Below, in pieces: positions 6,550 to 14,533 of a DNA stretch of 52,442 nucleotides. A model generated the notes under the pieces. The model ran no database searches. It was given only the letters and a program-made list of their open reading frames with translations, and was not told the DNA's origin. This DNA comes from Candidatus Magasanikiibacteriota bacterium. GTDB taxonomy: Bacteria > Patescibacteriota > Patescibacteriia > Magasanikbacterales > UBA922. A program made the position numbers and the translations under genes. Where the stretch lies: the NCBI GenBank assembly GCA_903837125.1, contig CAILTG010000094.1:1-52442 (forward strand), given 5' to 3'. Each line of letters starts with the position of its first letter. Positions within the stretch are counted from its first letter, which is position 1.

Positions 6550-7971
6550 TTATGATATTAAATTAGCTAATTTAAAAATCTTTTCTTCTCCCAACCTCGG
6601 CCCAATAATCTGTAACCCCACAGGCAACCCAGCTTTGGTATTTCCAGTGGGAACAGAAATAGCCGGAATTCCTGCCACTGCGGCTGGCGCCACAAAAATA
6701 TCTGCTAAATACATGGCCAAAACATCATCTTTTTTCTCTCCTAATTTAAAGGCTGGAAAAGGTGAAGTTGGGGTAACCAACAGATCAACTTCTGAAAACA
6801 CTCTCTCAAAATCTTGAATAATTAAAGTACGAACTTTTTGAGCTTTACGATAATAAGCATCATAATAACCAGCCGACAAAGCGTAAGTACCAATCATTAT
6901 GCGCCTTTTTACTTCATCCGGAAAACCTGCTCTACGAGATTTGGTATAAACATCATACAAATTTTTTGCTTCTTCTCTTACACCATATCTAATACCATCC
7001 ATTCTGCCCAAATTAGAACTATCTTCACATGGAACAATAATATAATAAACCGGAATTGCATATTTAGTCATTGGCAAACTTACTTCAACAATTTCCAATC
7101 CCTGTTTTTCCATTTCACCAATCTTAGTCTTAATCTTAGTCTTCACTTCTTCATCCATCCCCTCTGTCTCAAAATATTCCTTCGGTACGCCAATTCGCAA
7201 CTTTTTACTTTCTACTTTTAACTTTTTACTATATTTTGGAACTCCAACATCCACTGTTGTTGCATCAAGCGAATCTTTTCCCGCAATAATTTCTTCCACA
7301 ATTGCTGCATCTTCAACTGTCTTTGTCATTGGGCCAACAGTATCTAAAGATGAAGCCATAGGCATAATGCCATAACGAGAATTGCGGCCATAACTAGGAC
7401 GGAGACCCACAATACCGCAAAATGAAGCAGGTTGACGAATTGACCCACCAGTATCTTCACCTATACCAAAAATACACATATGGTCTGCCACCGCGGCCGC
7501 TGTACCACCACTTGAGCCACCAGCCACACGCGTTAAATCATGTGGATTTTTTACCGGCCCATACATGGAATTTTCATTTGAAGCACCGTGGCCAAAAGTA
7601 TCACAATTATTTTTACCAAGTAAAACCGCACCCTGTTCACGAATTTTTTTAATTACTGTGGCATCAAAACTTGGTGTATAATTATCTAAAATTTTAGCAG
7701 ACGCGGTAGAACGACGGTCAGCTGTACAAATAGCGTCTTTAACGCAAAAAGGAATACCAGTAAGTGTTTGTTGTTTTTTACTAGCAATTAATTCGTCCGC
7801 TTTTTTTGCTTCTTGAATCGCCTCTCCTTCAAAAACCGAAATAAACGCATTCAATTCTGGATTACGTTCTTTAATTCTGTCCAAACAAGATTGGGTAAGT
7901 TCAACAGAAGAAAATTCTTTTTTCTTTAAGCCGTCGTGAGCTTTTTTGATTGTAAGTTGATTTAAGTTCAT
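6550..7971 (-). CDS. gatA: Asp/Glu-tRNA amidotransferase subunit A
   Basis: GatA is the glutaminase/amidase subunit of the GatCAB complex, which converts Glu-tRNA(Gln) (and Asp-tRNA(Asn)) to the amidated form. The amidase signature is complete: Lys78 in CVKDA, Ser153/Ser154 in GGSSGGTAAAVA and Ser177 in DTGGSIRQ form the Lys-cisSer-Ser triad. The 473-residue length is normal. Residues around 240-252 (SKKLKVESKKLR) come from a short DNA repeat at 7198-7230, just before the conserved IGVPKEYF. gatC lies upstream in the same direction but is separated by a 130-base inverted-repeat element. gatB is not in the window. Confidence 0.95.
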   Translation of the reverse strand: MNLNQLTIKKAHDGLKKKEFSSVELTQSCLDRIKERNPELNAFISVFEGEAIQEAKKADELIASKKQQTLTGIPFCVKDAICTADRRSTASAKILDNYTPSFDATVIKKIREQGAVLLGKNNCDTFGHGASNENSMYGPVKNPHDLTRVAGGSSGGTAAAVADHMCIFGIGEDTGGSIRQPASFCGIVGLRPSYGRNSRYGIMPMASSLDTVGPMTKTVEDAAIVEEIIAGKDSLDATTVDVGVPKYSKKLKVESKKLRIGVPKEYFETEGMDEEVKTKIKTKIGEMEKQGLEIVEVSLPMTKYAIPVYYIIVPCEDSSNLGRMDGIRYGVREEAKNLYDVYTKSRRAGFPDEVKRRIMIGTYALSAGYYDAYYRKAQKVRTLIIQDFERVFSEVDLLVTPTSPFPAFKLGEKKDDVLAMYLADIFVAPAAVAGIPAISVPTGNTKAGLPVGLQIIGPRLGEEKIFKLANLIS

Positions 7972-7981
7972 ATTGGTTGGT

Positions 7982-8103
7982 AATCCCGAGCCACAGCGAG
8001 AGATCCCTTCTCAATGCTTAATAAAATGCATTAAAAAAAATTATTCCATAGAGCAAACAAATTCTCTCAAAAAGGGATCTCTCACCCTGCGGGGTTCGAG
8101 ATT
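7982..8103. repeat. Inverted-repeat element between gatC and gatA
   Basis: Two imperfect arms of about 30 bases (7982-8010 and 8070-8103) share GAGAGATCCCTT in inverted orientation, and both outer ends read AATCYCGA inward. They enclose about 60 AT-rich bases with no gene. The arrangement is MITE-like, and could also fold as a hairpin in the gatC-gatA transcript. Confidence 0.6.
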
Positions 8104-8404
8104 AATTGACGTCGTCAAATACTGCTTTTACTTTTAACAACTTTCCCATTTTCTCTGGAAAACTATTAATTAATTTTTGCTTGATTTCTTCACCACTATT
8201 AATTGCTTTGTCTTCTCGCACTACATCTTCCAACCCAGTTACCTGGCAAGTTTCTGGCACACCATCAGTATTAACTTCTTTTAACATGCCAATATAATCA
8301 AAAACAACCGAGAGTTGTTTGGCATACAGCTCTTTTTCATTATCACTTAACTCTAAACGAGCCAAAGTGGCTATTTGTTCAACTTCATACACAGTTAATT
8401 TCAT
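8102..8404 (-). CDS. gatC: Asp/Glu-tRNA amidotransferase subunit C
   Basis: GatC (100 residues) bridges GatA and GatB. The family pattern is clear: MKLTVYEVEQIATLARLELS at the start, FDYIGMLKEVNTDGVPET in the middle and VVREDK towards the end. The frame opens six codons earlier, but the ATG at 8404 matches the family N-terminus and lies 8 bases after a TAAAAT -10 box, so a leaderless start is likely. It is transcribed leftward towards gatA. Confidence 0.92.
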   Translation of the reverse strand: MKLTVYEVEQIATLARLELSDNEKELYAKQLSVVFDYIGMLKEVNTDGVPETCQVTGLEDVVREDKAINSGEEIKQKLINSFPEKMGKLLKVKAVFDDVN

Positions 8405-8412
8405 ACCCGTAT

Positions 8413-8441
8413 ATTTTAGCAAATTTTAAATCAAATGGAAA
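8413..8441 (-). promoter_or_regulatory. Near-leaderless promoter of gatC
   Basis: Minus strand: TTTCCA (8441-8436, 4 of 6), 17-base spacer, TAAAAT (8418-8413), then 8 bases to the ATG. Confidence 0.45.
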
Positions 8442-8445
8442 TATA

Positions 8446-8472
8446 AAACCACCCTATTTTTTAGGGCGGTTT
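8446..8472 (-). terminator. Terminator after SIMPL gene
   Basis: Stem AAACCGCCCT / AGGGTGGTTT (one G-U pair) around an AT loop, 21 bases after the SIMPL stop; the minus strand continues TTTATATTTCC. Confidence 0.75.
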
Positions 8473-8493
8473 ATTATATTAGTTATTTACTAC

Positions 8494-9228
8494 TTATTCT
8501 AAAGCAAAAGTCACTGAAACTGTGGCTGAAACTTCTTTTTCTTTAGTGCTCAAATCATAAGCGCCATAATCACTTACGTCAACTGAATTTGGGGGCAATA
8601 TCTGCACCACACCGGTTTTGGCCGAAATTGGTCTACCAACTTTTGAACCAGTGCCTTTGGCAATGGCCTCGGCGCGTGATTGTGCATCTTTAGTGGCCTC
8701 GGCAAATAATTCAGGGCGTAAATCATTAATCTTGGTATAATAATATTCGGTGGTTTGATAATCCGGCACAATCCCCAAATTTAACAAATCTTTGGTTTGA
8801 CCAGACAACTTATCCATCTTGATTAAATCAGTATTTTGTACCTTAACACTTTGCACCACATTATAGCCAATAATATTCTGGCTTTGACCATAACCTGGTA
8901 TTTGTTCATAAATAGAATTTATTTGTACTGGCAAAAAAGTAAGGTCTTGGTCTGTCATTCCTAAACTTTTAATATACTGAATCAATTTGGTTTTACCAGT
9001 TTCGGACTGGGCTAAAACATCTTTCAAATTGCTTATACCAGCTCTTAAAGTAAAAGAAGCACTCCACTTTTCTAAATCAGCTGTCACATTTTTCTTTACT
9101 GAACCGGTTACAGTTAAACCTGATGCCTGACTTCTGGCACCCATTTCATAACCATGAATCCAAAGACCTAAAATTGTGGCCACACACAACATTCCAACTG
9201 ATAACAATATTATTTTTTTGTAGTCCAT
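8494..9228 (-). CDS. SIMPL-domain (DUF541) membrane-anchored protein
   Basis: The 244-residue protein has one N-terminal membrane segment (about residues 5-26), then the DUF541/SIMPL domain starting LTVTGSVKKNVTADLEKWSA and including the IIGYNVVQSVKVQ and AQSRAEAIAKGTGSKVGRP signatures. Members are periplasmic or surface-exposed and poorly understood. Length is normal. It lies 16 bases downstream of ligA and ends with its own terminator, so it probably forms the end of the pilD-ligA transcript. Confidence 0.85.
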   Translation of the reverse strand: MDYKKIILLSVGMLCVATILGLWIHGYEMGARSQASGLTVTGSVKKNVTADLEKWSASFTLRAGISNLKDVLAQSETGKTKLIQYIKSLGMTDQDLTFLPVQINSIYEQIPGYGQSQNIIGYNVVQSVKVQNTDLIKMDKLSGQTKDLLNLGIVPDYQTTEYYYTKINDLRPELFAEATKDAQSRAEAIAKGTGSKVGRPISAKTGVVQILPPNSVDVSDYGAYDLSTKEKEVSATVSVTFALE

Positions 9229-9244
9229 AAATTTATTATTTAAA

Positions 9245-11293
9245 TTAATTATTTAACAATTTAAAAAATTCTTTCTCATCTAAAATCTTAACCCCTAATT
9301 CCTGCGCTTTATTATATTTACTACCTGGATTCTCCCCCACTATTACATAACTGGTATTTTTAGAAACAGACGAAGACATTTTACCACCTAATTCCCTAAT
9401 CTTTTCTTCAACCTCTTCTCTACTCATACTTTCTAATGTACCGGTAATCACAAATGTTTGTCCATTAAATCTTAATTCTTGATTCTTAATTCTTGATTCT
9501 TTAATCTTAACACCATTACTAACCAAATCATTTACCAACTTTACACTCTCTTTGTCATGAAACCAGTTAAAAATTGACTCGGCAACACGTGGACCGATAT
9601 CATTTACATTTTGCAATTCTTCTAAACTTGCTTCTTGAATTTTTTCTAACTTAACAAATTGTTGTGCCATTCGAATTGCCGTTTCTTCGCCCACATGTCT
9701 AATTCCCAAACCATAAATAAATCTATTCAACGGTTGAACTTTGGCTTTACTAATGGCTTCAATTAAATTATCGGCTGATTTTTCGGCAAATCTTTCCAAG
9801 GGTTCTAAATCACCTTTGGTGAGAGTAAAAATATCTGCTGGATTTTTTATTATTCCTTCATTCATTAATTGCTCTACAATTTTTTCTCCCAAACCATCTA
9901 TATCAAACGCGTCTTTGGAAACAAAATGACGAATATTTTCTAATTGTTTAGCAAAACATTTATTATTTGTACACACCAGTGCCACGCCTTGTCCTTTTTT
10001 ATCTCCCGTTTCATATCTTTTTATTTCCGACCCACAAATTGGACATCTTGTTGGCTCTTTAACTGTCTTTTCTTTTCCAGTTCTTAACTTATCCAACACT
10101 CTAATTACTTTCGGAATAATATCCCCAGCTTTTTCAACAATCACATAATCACCTATTCTCACTCCTAAACGCTTAATTTCATCAAAATTATGCAGTGTGG
10201 CGTGAGTTACAGTTGATCCAGCCAATTTTACTGGCTCCATTAAAGCCACTGGGGTTAAAGCACCTGTTCTACCCACTTGTACATAAATATCTTTTATTCT
10301 AGTTTTGCCTTGTTCAGCAGCAAATTTATAAGCAATTGCCCAACGTGGTGCTTTACCGGTAAAGCCCAATGCGTCTTGATATTTTTTTTGATTAACTTTT
10401 ATGACAATTCCATCAATCCAAAATTCAAATTTTTCCCGCATTTTTTCCACTTGTTTATAAAATGCAAAAATCTCACCAAGTGTTTTGCACACTTTCCAAT
10501 GTTTATCTGTCAAAAAACCGAGTTTTTCAAGAGTCTCTAATTCATCTTGCTGCGTATCGGTTTGTATCTTGTATCTTGTGTCTTGTGTCTTGACGAACGA
10601 AATATCATAAGCTGTTAAAGAAAGTTTTCGTTCACGTACAACCGCCGGATCCAATTGCCTAATTGTTCCTGCTGCAGCATTCCGTGGATTGGCAAATTCC
10701 GGTTCATTATTTTTCTTTCTTTCTAAATTTAATTTTGCCAACATTTTTGACCCCAGCCACACTTCACCCTCAGCGACCATAGTCACTGACTCACGAAGAC
10801 GCAACGGCACCGAATGAATAGTTTTAATATTATTAGTGACATTTTCACCGACTTTACCATCTCCTCGTGTGGCAGCAATTTTAAGTAAGCCATTTTCATA
10901 AGTTAATACCATGTGCAAGCCATCTATTTTTAATTCACAACAATAATCCAAATCTTTCGGCCGATGACCAATTTGTTTCTCTAGATAATTCATTATTCTT
11001 TCTTCCCAGTCTACCATTTCTTCCTCTACAAATGCGTCATTAAAAGACCATTGTGGCACCGAGTGCACAATTTTTTCAAATTTTTCCAATGGCTTACCAG
11101 CCACTCGTTGAGTCGGCGAATCTGGAGTAATTAATTCTGGATGTTGTTCTTCAATTTTTCTAAGCTCATTCATCAAGCCATCATACATTGTATCAGTAAT
11201 TTCTGGATCATTCAAAACATGATAGCGATAACGCAAGTCATCTATTTGTTCTCGCAGACGTTCAATTTTTTCTAATAAACCTTTTTCAACCAT
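9245..11293 (-). CDS. ligA: NAD+-dependent DNA ligase
   Basis: LigA seals nicks in replication and repair. The adenylation lysine is K122 in ELKIDG; an OB fold follows, then the four-cysteine zinc finger (CPICG, then CTNNKCF), helix-hairpin-helix repeats (about 500-590) and a C-terminal BRCT domain (from about 605). The 682-residue length is normal. Two insertions coincide with short DNA repeats: KTQDTRYKIQTDT (10563-10592) in the adenylation domain and ESRIKNQELR (9471-9502) in the linker to BRCT. The ATG is 7 bases after the pilD stop codon, so the two genes form one unit. Confidence 0.96.
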   Translation of the reverse strand: MVEKGLLEKIERLREQIDDLRYRYHVLNDPEITDTMYDGLMNELRKIEEQHPELITPDSPTQRVAGKPLEKFEKIVHSVPQWSFNDAFVEEEMVDWEERIMNYLEKQIGHRPKDLDYCCELKIDGLHMVLTYENGLLKIAATRGDGKVGENVTNNIKTIHSVPLRLRESVTMVAEGEVWLGSKMLAKLNLERKKNNEPEFANPRNAAAGTIRQLDPAVVRERKLSLTAYDISFVKTQDTRYKIQTDTQQDELETLEKLGFLTDKHWKVCKTLGEIFAFYKQVEKMREKFEFWIDGIVIKVNQKKYQDALGFTGKAPRWAIAYKFAAEQGKTRIKDIYVQVGRTGALTPVALMEPVKLAGSTVTHATLHNFDEIKRLGVRIGDYVIVEKAGDIIPKVIRVLDKLRTGKEKTVKEPTRCPICGSEIKRYETGDKKGQGVALVCTNNKCFAKQLENIRHFVSKDAFDIDGLGEKIVEQLMNEGIIKNPADIFTLTKGDLEPLERFAEKSADNLIEAISKAKVQPLNRFIYGLGIRHVGEETAIRMAQQFVKLEKIQEASLEELQNVNDIGPRVAESIFNWFHDKESVKLVNDLVSNGVKIKESRIKNQELRFNGQTFVITGTLESMSREEVEEKIRELGGKMSSSVSKNTSYVIVGENPGSKYNKAQELGVKILDEKEFFKLLNN

Positions 11294-11300
11294 AATTAAG

Positions 11301-12074
11301 CTAATTTAACAACCCCAAGTACCAACCCACAATTTGGTCTCCCCAAAACATGACAATAAATGTAGCTACAGTTAAATAAGTACCAAAAGGCGTTTCACTT
11401 TCTAAATTTTTTTTCTTTAAAACAACCTGTGTTAAACTAATAACTGCTCCCAACACATAAGCCAAAATTAAGCCCACAATAATATTGGGCCAGCTTAAAA
11501 TAACACCCATAAGTAATCCCAAACGAATATCACCTCCACCAATCCATTTGCCGTTGGATATAAAAAACTGCACAAAAAAGAAGCCAGCGCCAATGGCTGC
11601 CCCTATTATCATACTTTGCCAAGTTTGCCAATTCTCTGCCACCGATGCTAGATAAACAATTATCGTCAAAGGTAAAACCGCCATGTCTAATATTTCTTTA
11701 TATTTTAAATCATAAATAAAAATAAAAACCAAAAAGAAAACAATTCCCAAATCACGCAACATTTCTAAAGTAACAAAAGTATTTTCACCTTTCCTTAAAT
11801 AAGCTACCAATAAAAACAAAATACCCATTGCAAGTTCAACTGCTGGATATTGCCAAGAAATTTTTTCCTGACAATGACGACACTTTCTTTTTAACAAAAA
11901 ACAGCTAATTAAGGGAATATTATCATACCACAAAATTTGTTTACGACACCTCGGACACATAGAACGCCCGGAAACTATACTTAAATTTTCTCGTGTTCGC
12001 CAAATCCAAGCATTTAAAAAACTGCCAACCATTAAACCAAAAACAAAAACTAAAAAATAGTAAAAATAACTCAT
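11301..12074 (-). CDS. pilD: Type IV prepilin peptidase (A24 family)
   Basis: PilD removes the leader of type IV pilins and may N-methylate them. The 257-residue protein has about seven membrane segments, the N-terminal cysteine pairs C40/C43 and C65/C68 (zinc site), and the two catalytic aspartates D122 (in YDLKYKEI) and D182 (in GGGDIRLG). Length is normal for the bifunctional form. It is upstream of ligA and downstream of the pilin gene, with a 92-base palindrome in between. Confidence 0.93.
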   Translation of the reverse strand: MSYFYYFLVFVFGLMVGSFLNAWIWRTRENLSIVSGRSMCPRCRKQILWYDNIPLISCFLLKRKCRHCQEKISWQYPAVELAMGILFLLVAYLRKGENTFVTLEMLRDLGIVFFLVFIFIYDLKYKEILDMAVLPLTIIVYLASVAENWQTWQSMIIGAAIGAGFFFVQFFISNGKWIGGGDIRLGLLMGVILSWPNIIVGLILAYVLGAVISLTQVVLKKKNLESETPFGTYLTVATFIVMFWGDQIVGWYLGLLN

Positions 12075-12166
12075 AACTTACGGATTACGAATAATCCGGA
12101 TTTACTGATGCCAAAGCAATTGGCGAATCCGTAAATCAGGATTATCAGGATATCTGTAAGTTATCG
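12073..12166. repeat. Long imperfect palindrome upstream of pilD
   Basis: Outer arms ATAACTTACGGAT and ATATCTGTAAGTTAT, and inner arms ATAATCCGGATTTAC and GTAAATCAGGATTAT, pair in register over about 37 bases each. The element fills most of the gap between pilin terminator and pilD. It contains no gene. Confidence 0.65.
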
Positions 12167-12191
12167 TACCATAAAAAACGAGCAACAGCAA

Positions 12192-12222
12192 GAAAAAACA
12201 CCCCGATTTTACAAGGTGTTTC
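12192..12222 (-). terminator. Terminator after pilin gene
   Basis: Stem AAACACC / GGTGTTT with a T-run on the minus strand (GTGTTTTTTC), 26 bases after the pilin stop codon. Confidence 0.75.
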
Positions 12223-12247
12223 TTCATTTCTAGACTAGAAATGGTGT

Positions 12248-12685
12248 TTATTTACTTATTCCTGACGGAGTGGCAATAATTGGACCAGCGGCCAAATTAT
12301 TTACAGTACTCTCCAATGTTGCTGAAATACCGTAAGTAGTACCATTTGCTGATAAATACTGATAAGTACTGCTAACATTTGGATCACTTGGAATCTGTGC
12401 CATATAAGGATTGGTACAGCCACCTAATGCCTTAAAGCCACCACTATCCAAACAACCCATACTACCAGTGCCTAAAGTTGTACTTGCAGCTTTAATTGGA
12501 TAAGCGTTATTATCTGTAAAGTACAATTCCAAAGAGGTTTGAATTTGTCTAAGATCTGACATACGTTTAGCATCTCTAGCTTTTGTTCTAGCTGTACTTA
12601 AAGCTACTACTGCTAACGTAGACAGTAAACCAATAATGGCAATTACCACCAAAAGTTCAATAAGGGTAAAACCTTTTTTGTTCAT
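12248..12685 (-). CDS. Type IV pilin / pseudopilin
   Basis: The N-terminus MNKKGFTLIELLVVIAIIG is the canonical class III signal: PilD would cut after the Gly at residue 5, exposing a methylatable Phe and leaving Glu at position +5 of the mature protein. The 145-residue length and two cysteines in the C-terminal domain (C79, C91 area) fit a small pilin with a disulfide loop. A strong ribosome site AGGGGG lies 7 bases before the ATG, unusual in this window, and suggests high expression. It follows the response regulator and PilM genes in the same direction. Confidence 0.92.
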   Translation of the reverse strand: MNKKGFTLIELLVVIAIIGLLSTLAVVALSTARTKARDAKRMSDLRQIQTSLELYFTDNNAYPIKAASTTLGTGSMGCLDSGGFKALGGCTNPYMAQIPSDPNVSSTYQYLSANGTTYGISATLESTVNNLAAGPIIATPSGISK

Positions 12686-12717
12686 GTTCTCACCCCCTTT
12701 CGTATGATTGTTTTCAT

Positions 12718-13104
12718 TTAATTAATGTTAAGTACTTTTCTTACTTTGGCCACTGTTTCTGATGGTTTAAAATGAGCTTTAATCAAATAATCAGCTGCCC
12801 CCATTTCCAAACCCTTTTCCACATCATCTTTTTGCCCCAAATTAGTGAGCAAGATTACTGGCACATTTTTTAATTCTGCATCCTGCTTTAAATTATGCAA
12901 AACCGTATAGCCATCCATTTTGGGAAGCAAAATATCCAGCAAAATTATGTCTGGCTTTTTCTTTTTGGCATCTTTCAGACCTTCTTCGCCATTTTCCGAC
13001 ACACTGACCTTAAAACCTTCCATTTCAAATTTGGTTTTATAAATATTAGCCAAAAATGCGTCGTCTTCTACCAATAGTATATTTACCTGTTTTTTATCTT
13101 CCAT
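12718..13104 (-). CDS. Stand-alone response regulator receiver domain (CheY-like)
   Basis: The 128-residue protein is a single receiver domain: acidic pair D14/D15, phospho-acceptor D57 in ILLDILLPKMDG, T87 and K109 all present. There is no output domain, so it probably acts by protein contact, plausibly on the pilus given its place between pilM and the pilin gene. No histidine kinase is nearby. The good ribosome site AAGGAGGAG lies 26 bases upstream of the ATG, too far; a perfect 11-base tandem duplication (TTTGTAAAAGT twice) fills the gap. Confidence 0.88.
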   Translation of the reverse strand: MEDKKQVNILLVEDDAFLANIYKTKFEMEGFKVSVSENGEEGLKDAKKKKPDIILLDILLPKMDGYTVLHNLKQDAELKNVPVILLTNLGQKDDVEKGLEMGAADYLIKAHFKPSETVAKVRKVLNIN

Positions 13105-13192
13105 ACTTTTACAAAACTTTTACAAATTAACTCCTCCTTATAATTTTAGCAAAAAAACGTCTAATTGTTAAGGGCAACTGTGGATATGACTT

Positions 13193-14332
13193 TTAAATGA
13201 TGTTACGCATAGCCAAACCAATGGCCACCGATAACCGCGGGCCAACTCCATCCAAAAGTTTTTTCAGCCCCTCTTGATAAACTGTTCTGGCCCAAGGATC
13301 GCCCACAAAAACTTTAACATTAAACTTACTACGAATATAATCGGCAATAAATGGCAAAACCGCTGAACCACCAGTAAGGATAATTTTTTCCGGCCGTTTA
13401 TTTTCATTGCCAGTTTGATGTAAAAATAATTCAAAACCATAACCAATTTCTTTTTCTATTGGATCTACAGCCGACATAAATAAATCCAAACCCACACCTT
13501 GAGGCAGATTGGAATAATCTTTTTTAATCTGTTCCACTTCATTACTATTAACACCCAGCACTTGTTTCAAAATTTTATCAAAAGAATTACCACCCACATT
13601 AATACTTCTGTGGGTTAAAGGTAAACCCTGGTCTACAATAAAAAAATTAGTTCTTTCTGCGCCAATATCTACAACCATTATGGTAGCCGTATCATGCCCC
13701 ACCAAAGAACGCTCTAAAGCAAAAGCCTCAGTTTCTAATTCCTGAAGCTGTAAACCAGCTTTTTGAAAAATGGCTGTATAAAAAGCCACTAATTCTCTAG
13801 GTGCAGCAGTAACCAAAATACGCAAATATTTCTTTTTTTTGTCTGGATCTGGTTCAGGAATCACCTGATGCACCACCTGCATTTCTTCTATTGGCCTAGG
13901 CAACATTTTACGTACTTCAGCACGAACAATATGATCAATTTCTTTCTCTTCCACTTTAGGCAAATTAAGGACCGCATGAAAAACATAAGAAACCGGTAAA
14001 CTGGCAGTTGTTTTAGTAGTAGTAATTCTGGCCTTTTTAGCCAAGGTTTTCAGAAGCTTGGCATATTTTTCTACCCGCGGATCATTTAAATCTGTTAAAA
14101 AATCATTTTTTTTATTCTTATTTTTTTGGGAATCTAAACCATTATCTTCTTGCACTAATTCTTCCACATTTTTTTCTTTCATTTCTGGTAAATGAATGTC
14201 CAGTGGTTCATCAACCATGCCATAGGTCCACAATTGCGGCCGGCCCTTAGTTTTACGTAACTCAACAAGTTTAATGCCGTTGGCACCAATGTCTACACCC
14301 AAATAAGATTCATGATGGGAAAAAACAGACAT
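13193..14332 (-). CDS. pilM: Type IV pilus assembly protein PilM
   Basis: PilM is the actin-like cytoplasmic protein of the pilus alignment complex. The N-terminus YLGVDIGANGIKLVEL (phosphate-1 loop) and the segments MVVDIGAERTNFFIVDQG and ILTGGSAVLPF are the actin/FtsA-fold nucleotide site. The 379-residue length is slightly above normal because of a charged insertion at about residues 58-85. pilN and pilO are not adjacent. An extended -10 promoter lies 31 bases upstream. Confidence 0.9.
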   Translation of the reverse strand: MSVFSHHESYLGVDIGANGIKLVELRKTKGRPQLWTYGMVDEPLDIHLPEMKEKNVEELVQEDNGLDSQKNKNKKNDFLTDLNDPRVEKYAKLLKTLAKKARITTTKTTASLPVSYVFHAVLNLPKVEEKEIDHIVRAEVRKMLPRPIEEMQVVHQVIPEPDPDKKKKYLRILVTAAPRELVAFYTAIFQKAGLQLQELETEAFALERSLVGHDTATIMVVDIGAERTNFFIVDQGLPLTHRSINVGGNSFDKILKQVLGVNSNEVEQIKKDYSNLPQGVGLDLFMSAVDPIEKEIGYGFELFLHQTGNENKRPEKIILTGGSAVLPFIADYIRSKFNVKVFVGDPWARTVYQEGLKKLLDGVGPRLSVAIGLAMRNII

Positions 14333-14362
14333 AACGAAGTTGAAAATTTATAACTAGATTAC

Positions 14363-14373
14363 ATTATACCACG
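14363..14373 (-). promoter_or_regulatory. Extended -10 promoter of pilM (CGTGGTATAAT)
   Basis: Consensus TATAAT (14368-14363) preceded by TGG on the minus strand; the start codon is 30 bases downstream. It probably drives pilM, the response regulator and the pilin. Confidence 0.6.
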
Positions 14374-14406
14374 TTCTCCAGTCTATTACTAACATATCCA
14401 CAACTT

Positions 14407-14480
14407 CACCTGACCATCTAGCCACTTGACCGCATAATTGTTCAAATAATTAGGCGGTAAGGTGGTCAAGTGGTAAGGTG
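14407..14480. repeat. Inverted 27-base low-complexity repeat upstream of cysS
   Basis: Arms at 14407-14433 and 14454-14480 are built from variants of ACCTTACC/ACTTGACC and pair with several mismatches. This 74-base region separates the divergent pilM and cysS promoters and holds no gene. It resembles the short-word repeats found inside genes elsewhere in the window. Confidence 0.5.
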
Positions 14481-14494
14481 ATAGAGTGTTCTTT

Positions 14495-14524
14495 TTGACT
14501 CCAGCCCCTAAATTAGGGTATAAT
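14495..14524 (+). promoter_or_regulatory. Near-leaderless promoter of cysS
   Basis: TTGACT (14495-14500), 18-base spacer, TATAAT (14519-14524), then only 9 bases to the ATG at 14534. Confidence 0.7.
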
Positions 14525-14533
14525 GCTCCCATT

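Noticed and set aside
14333-14533. Possible T-box leader before cysS
   Set aside because: No T-box sequence or specifier-loop layout is seen, and the promoter lies 9 bases before the start codon, leaving no leader.
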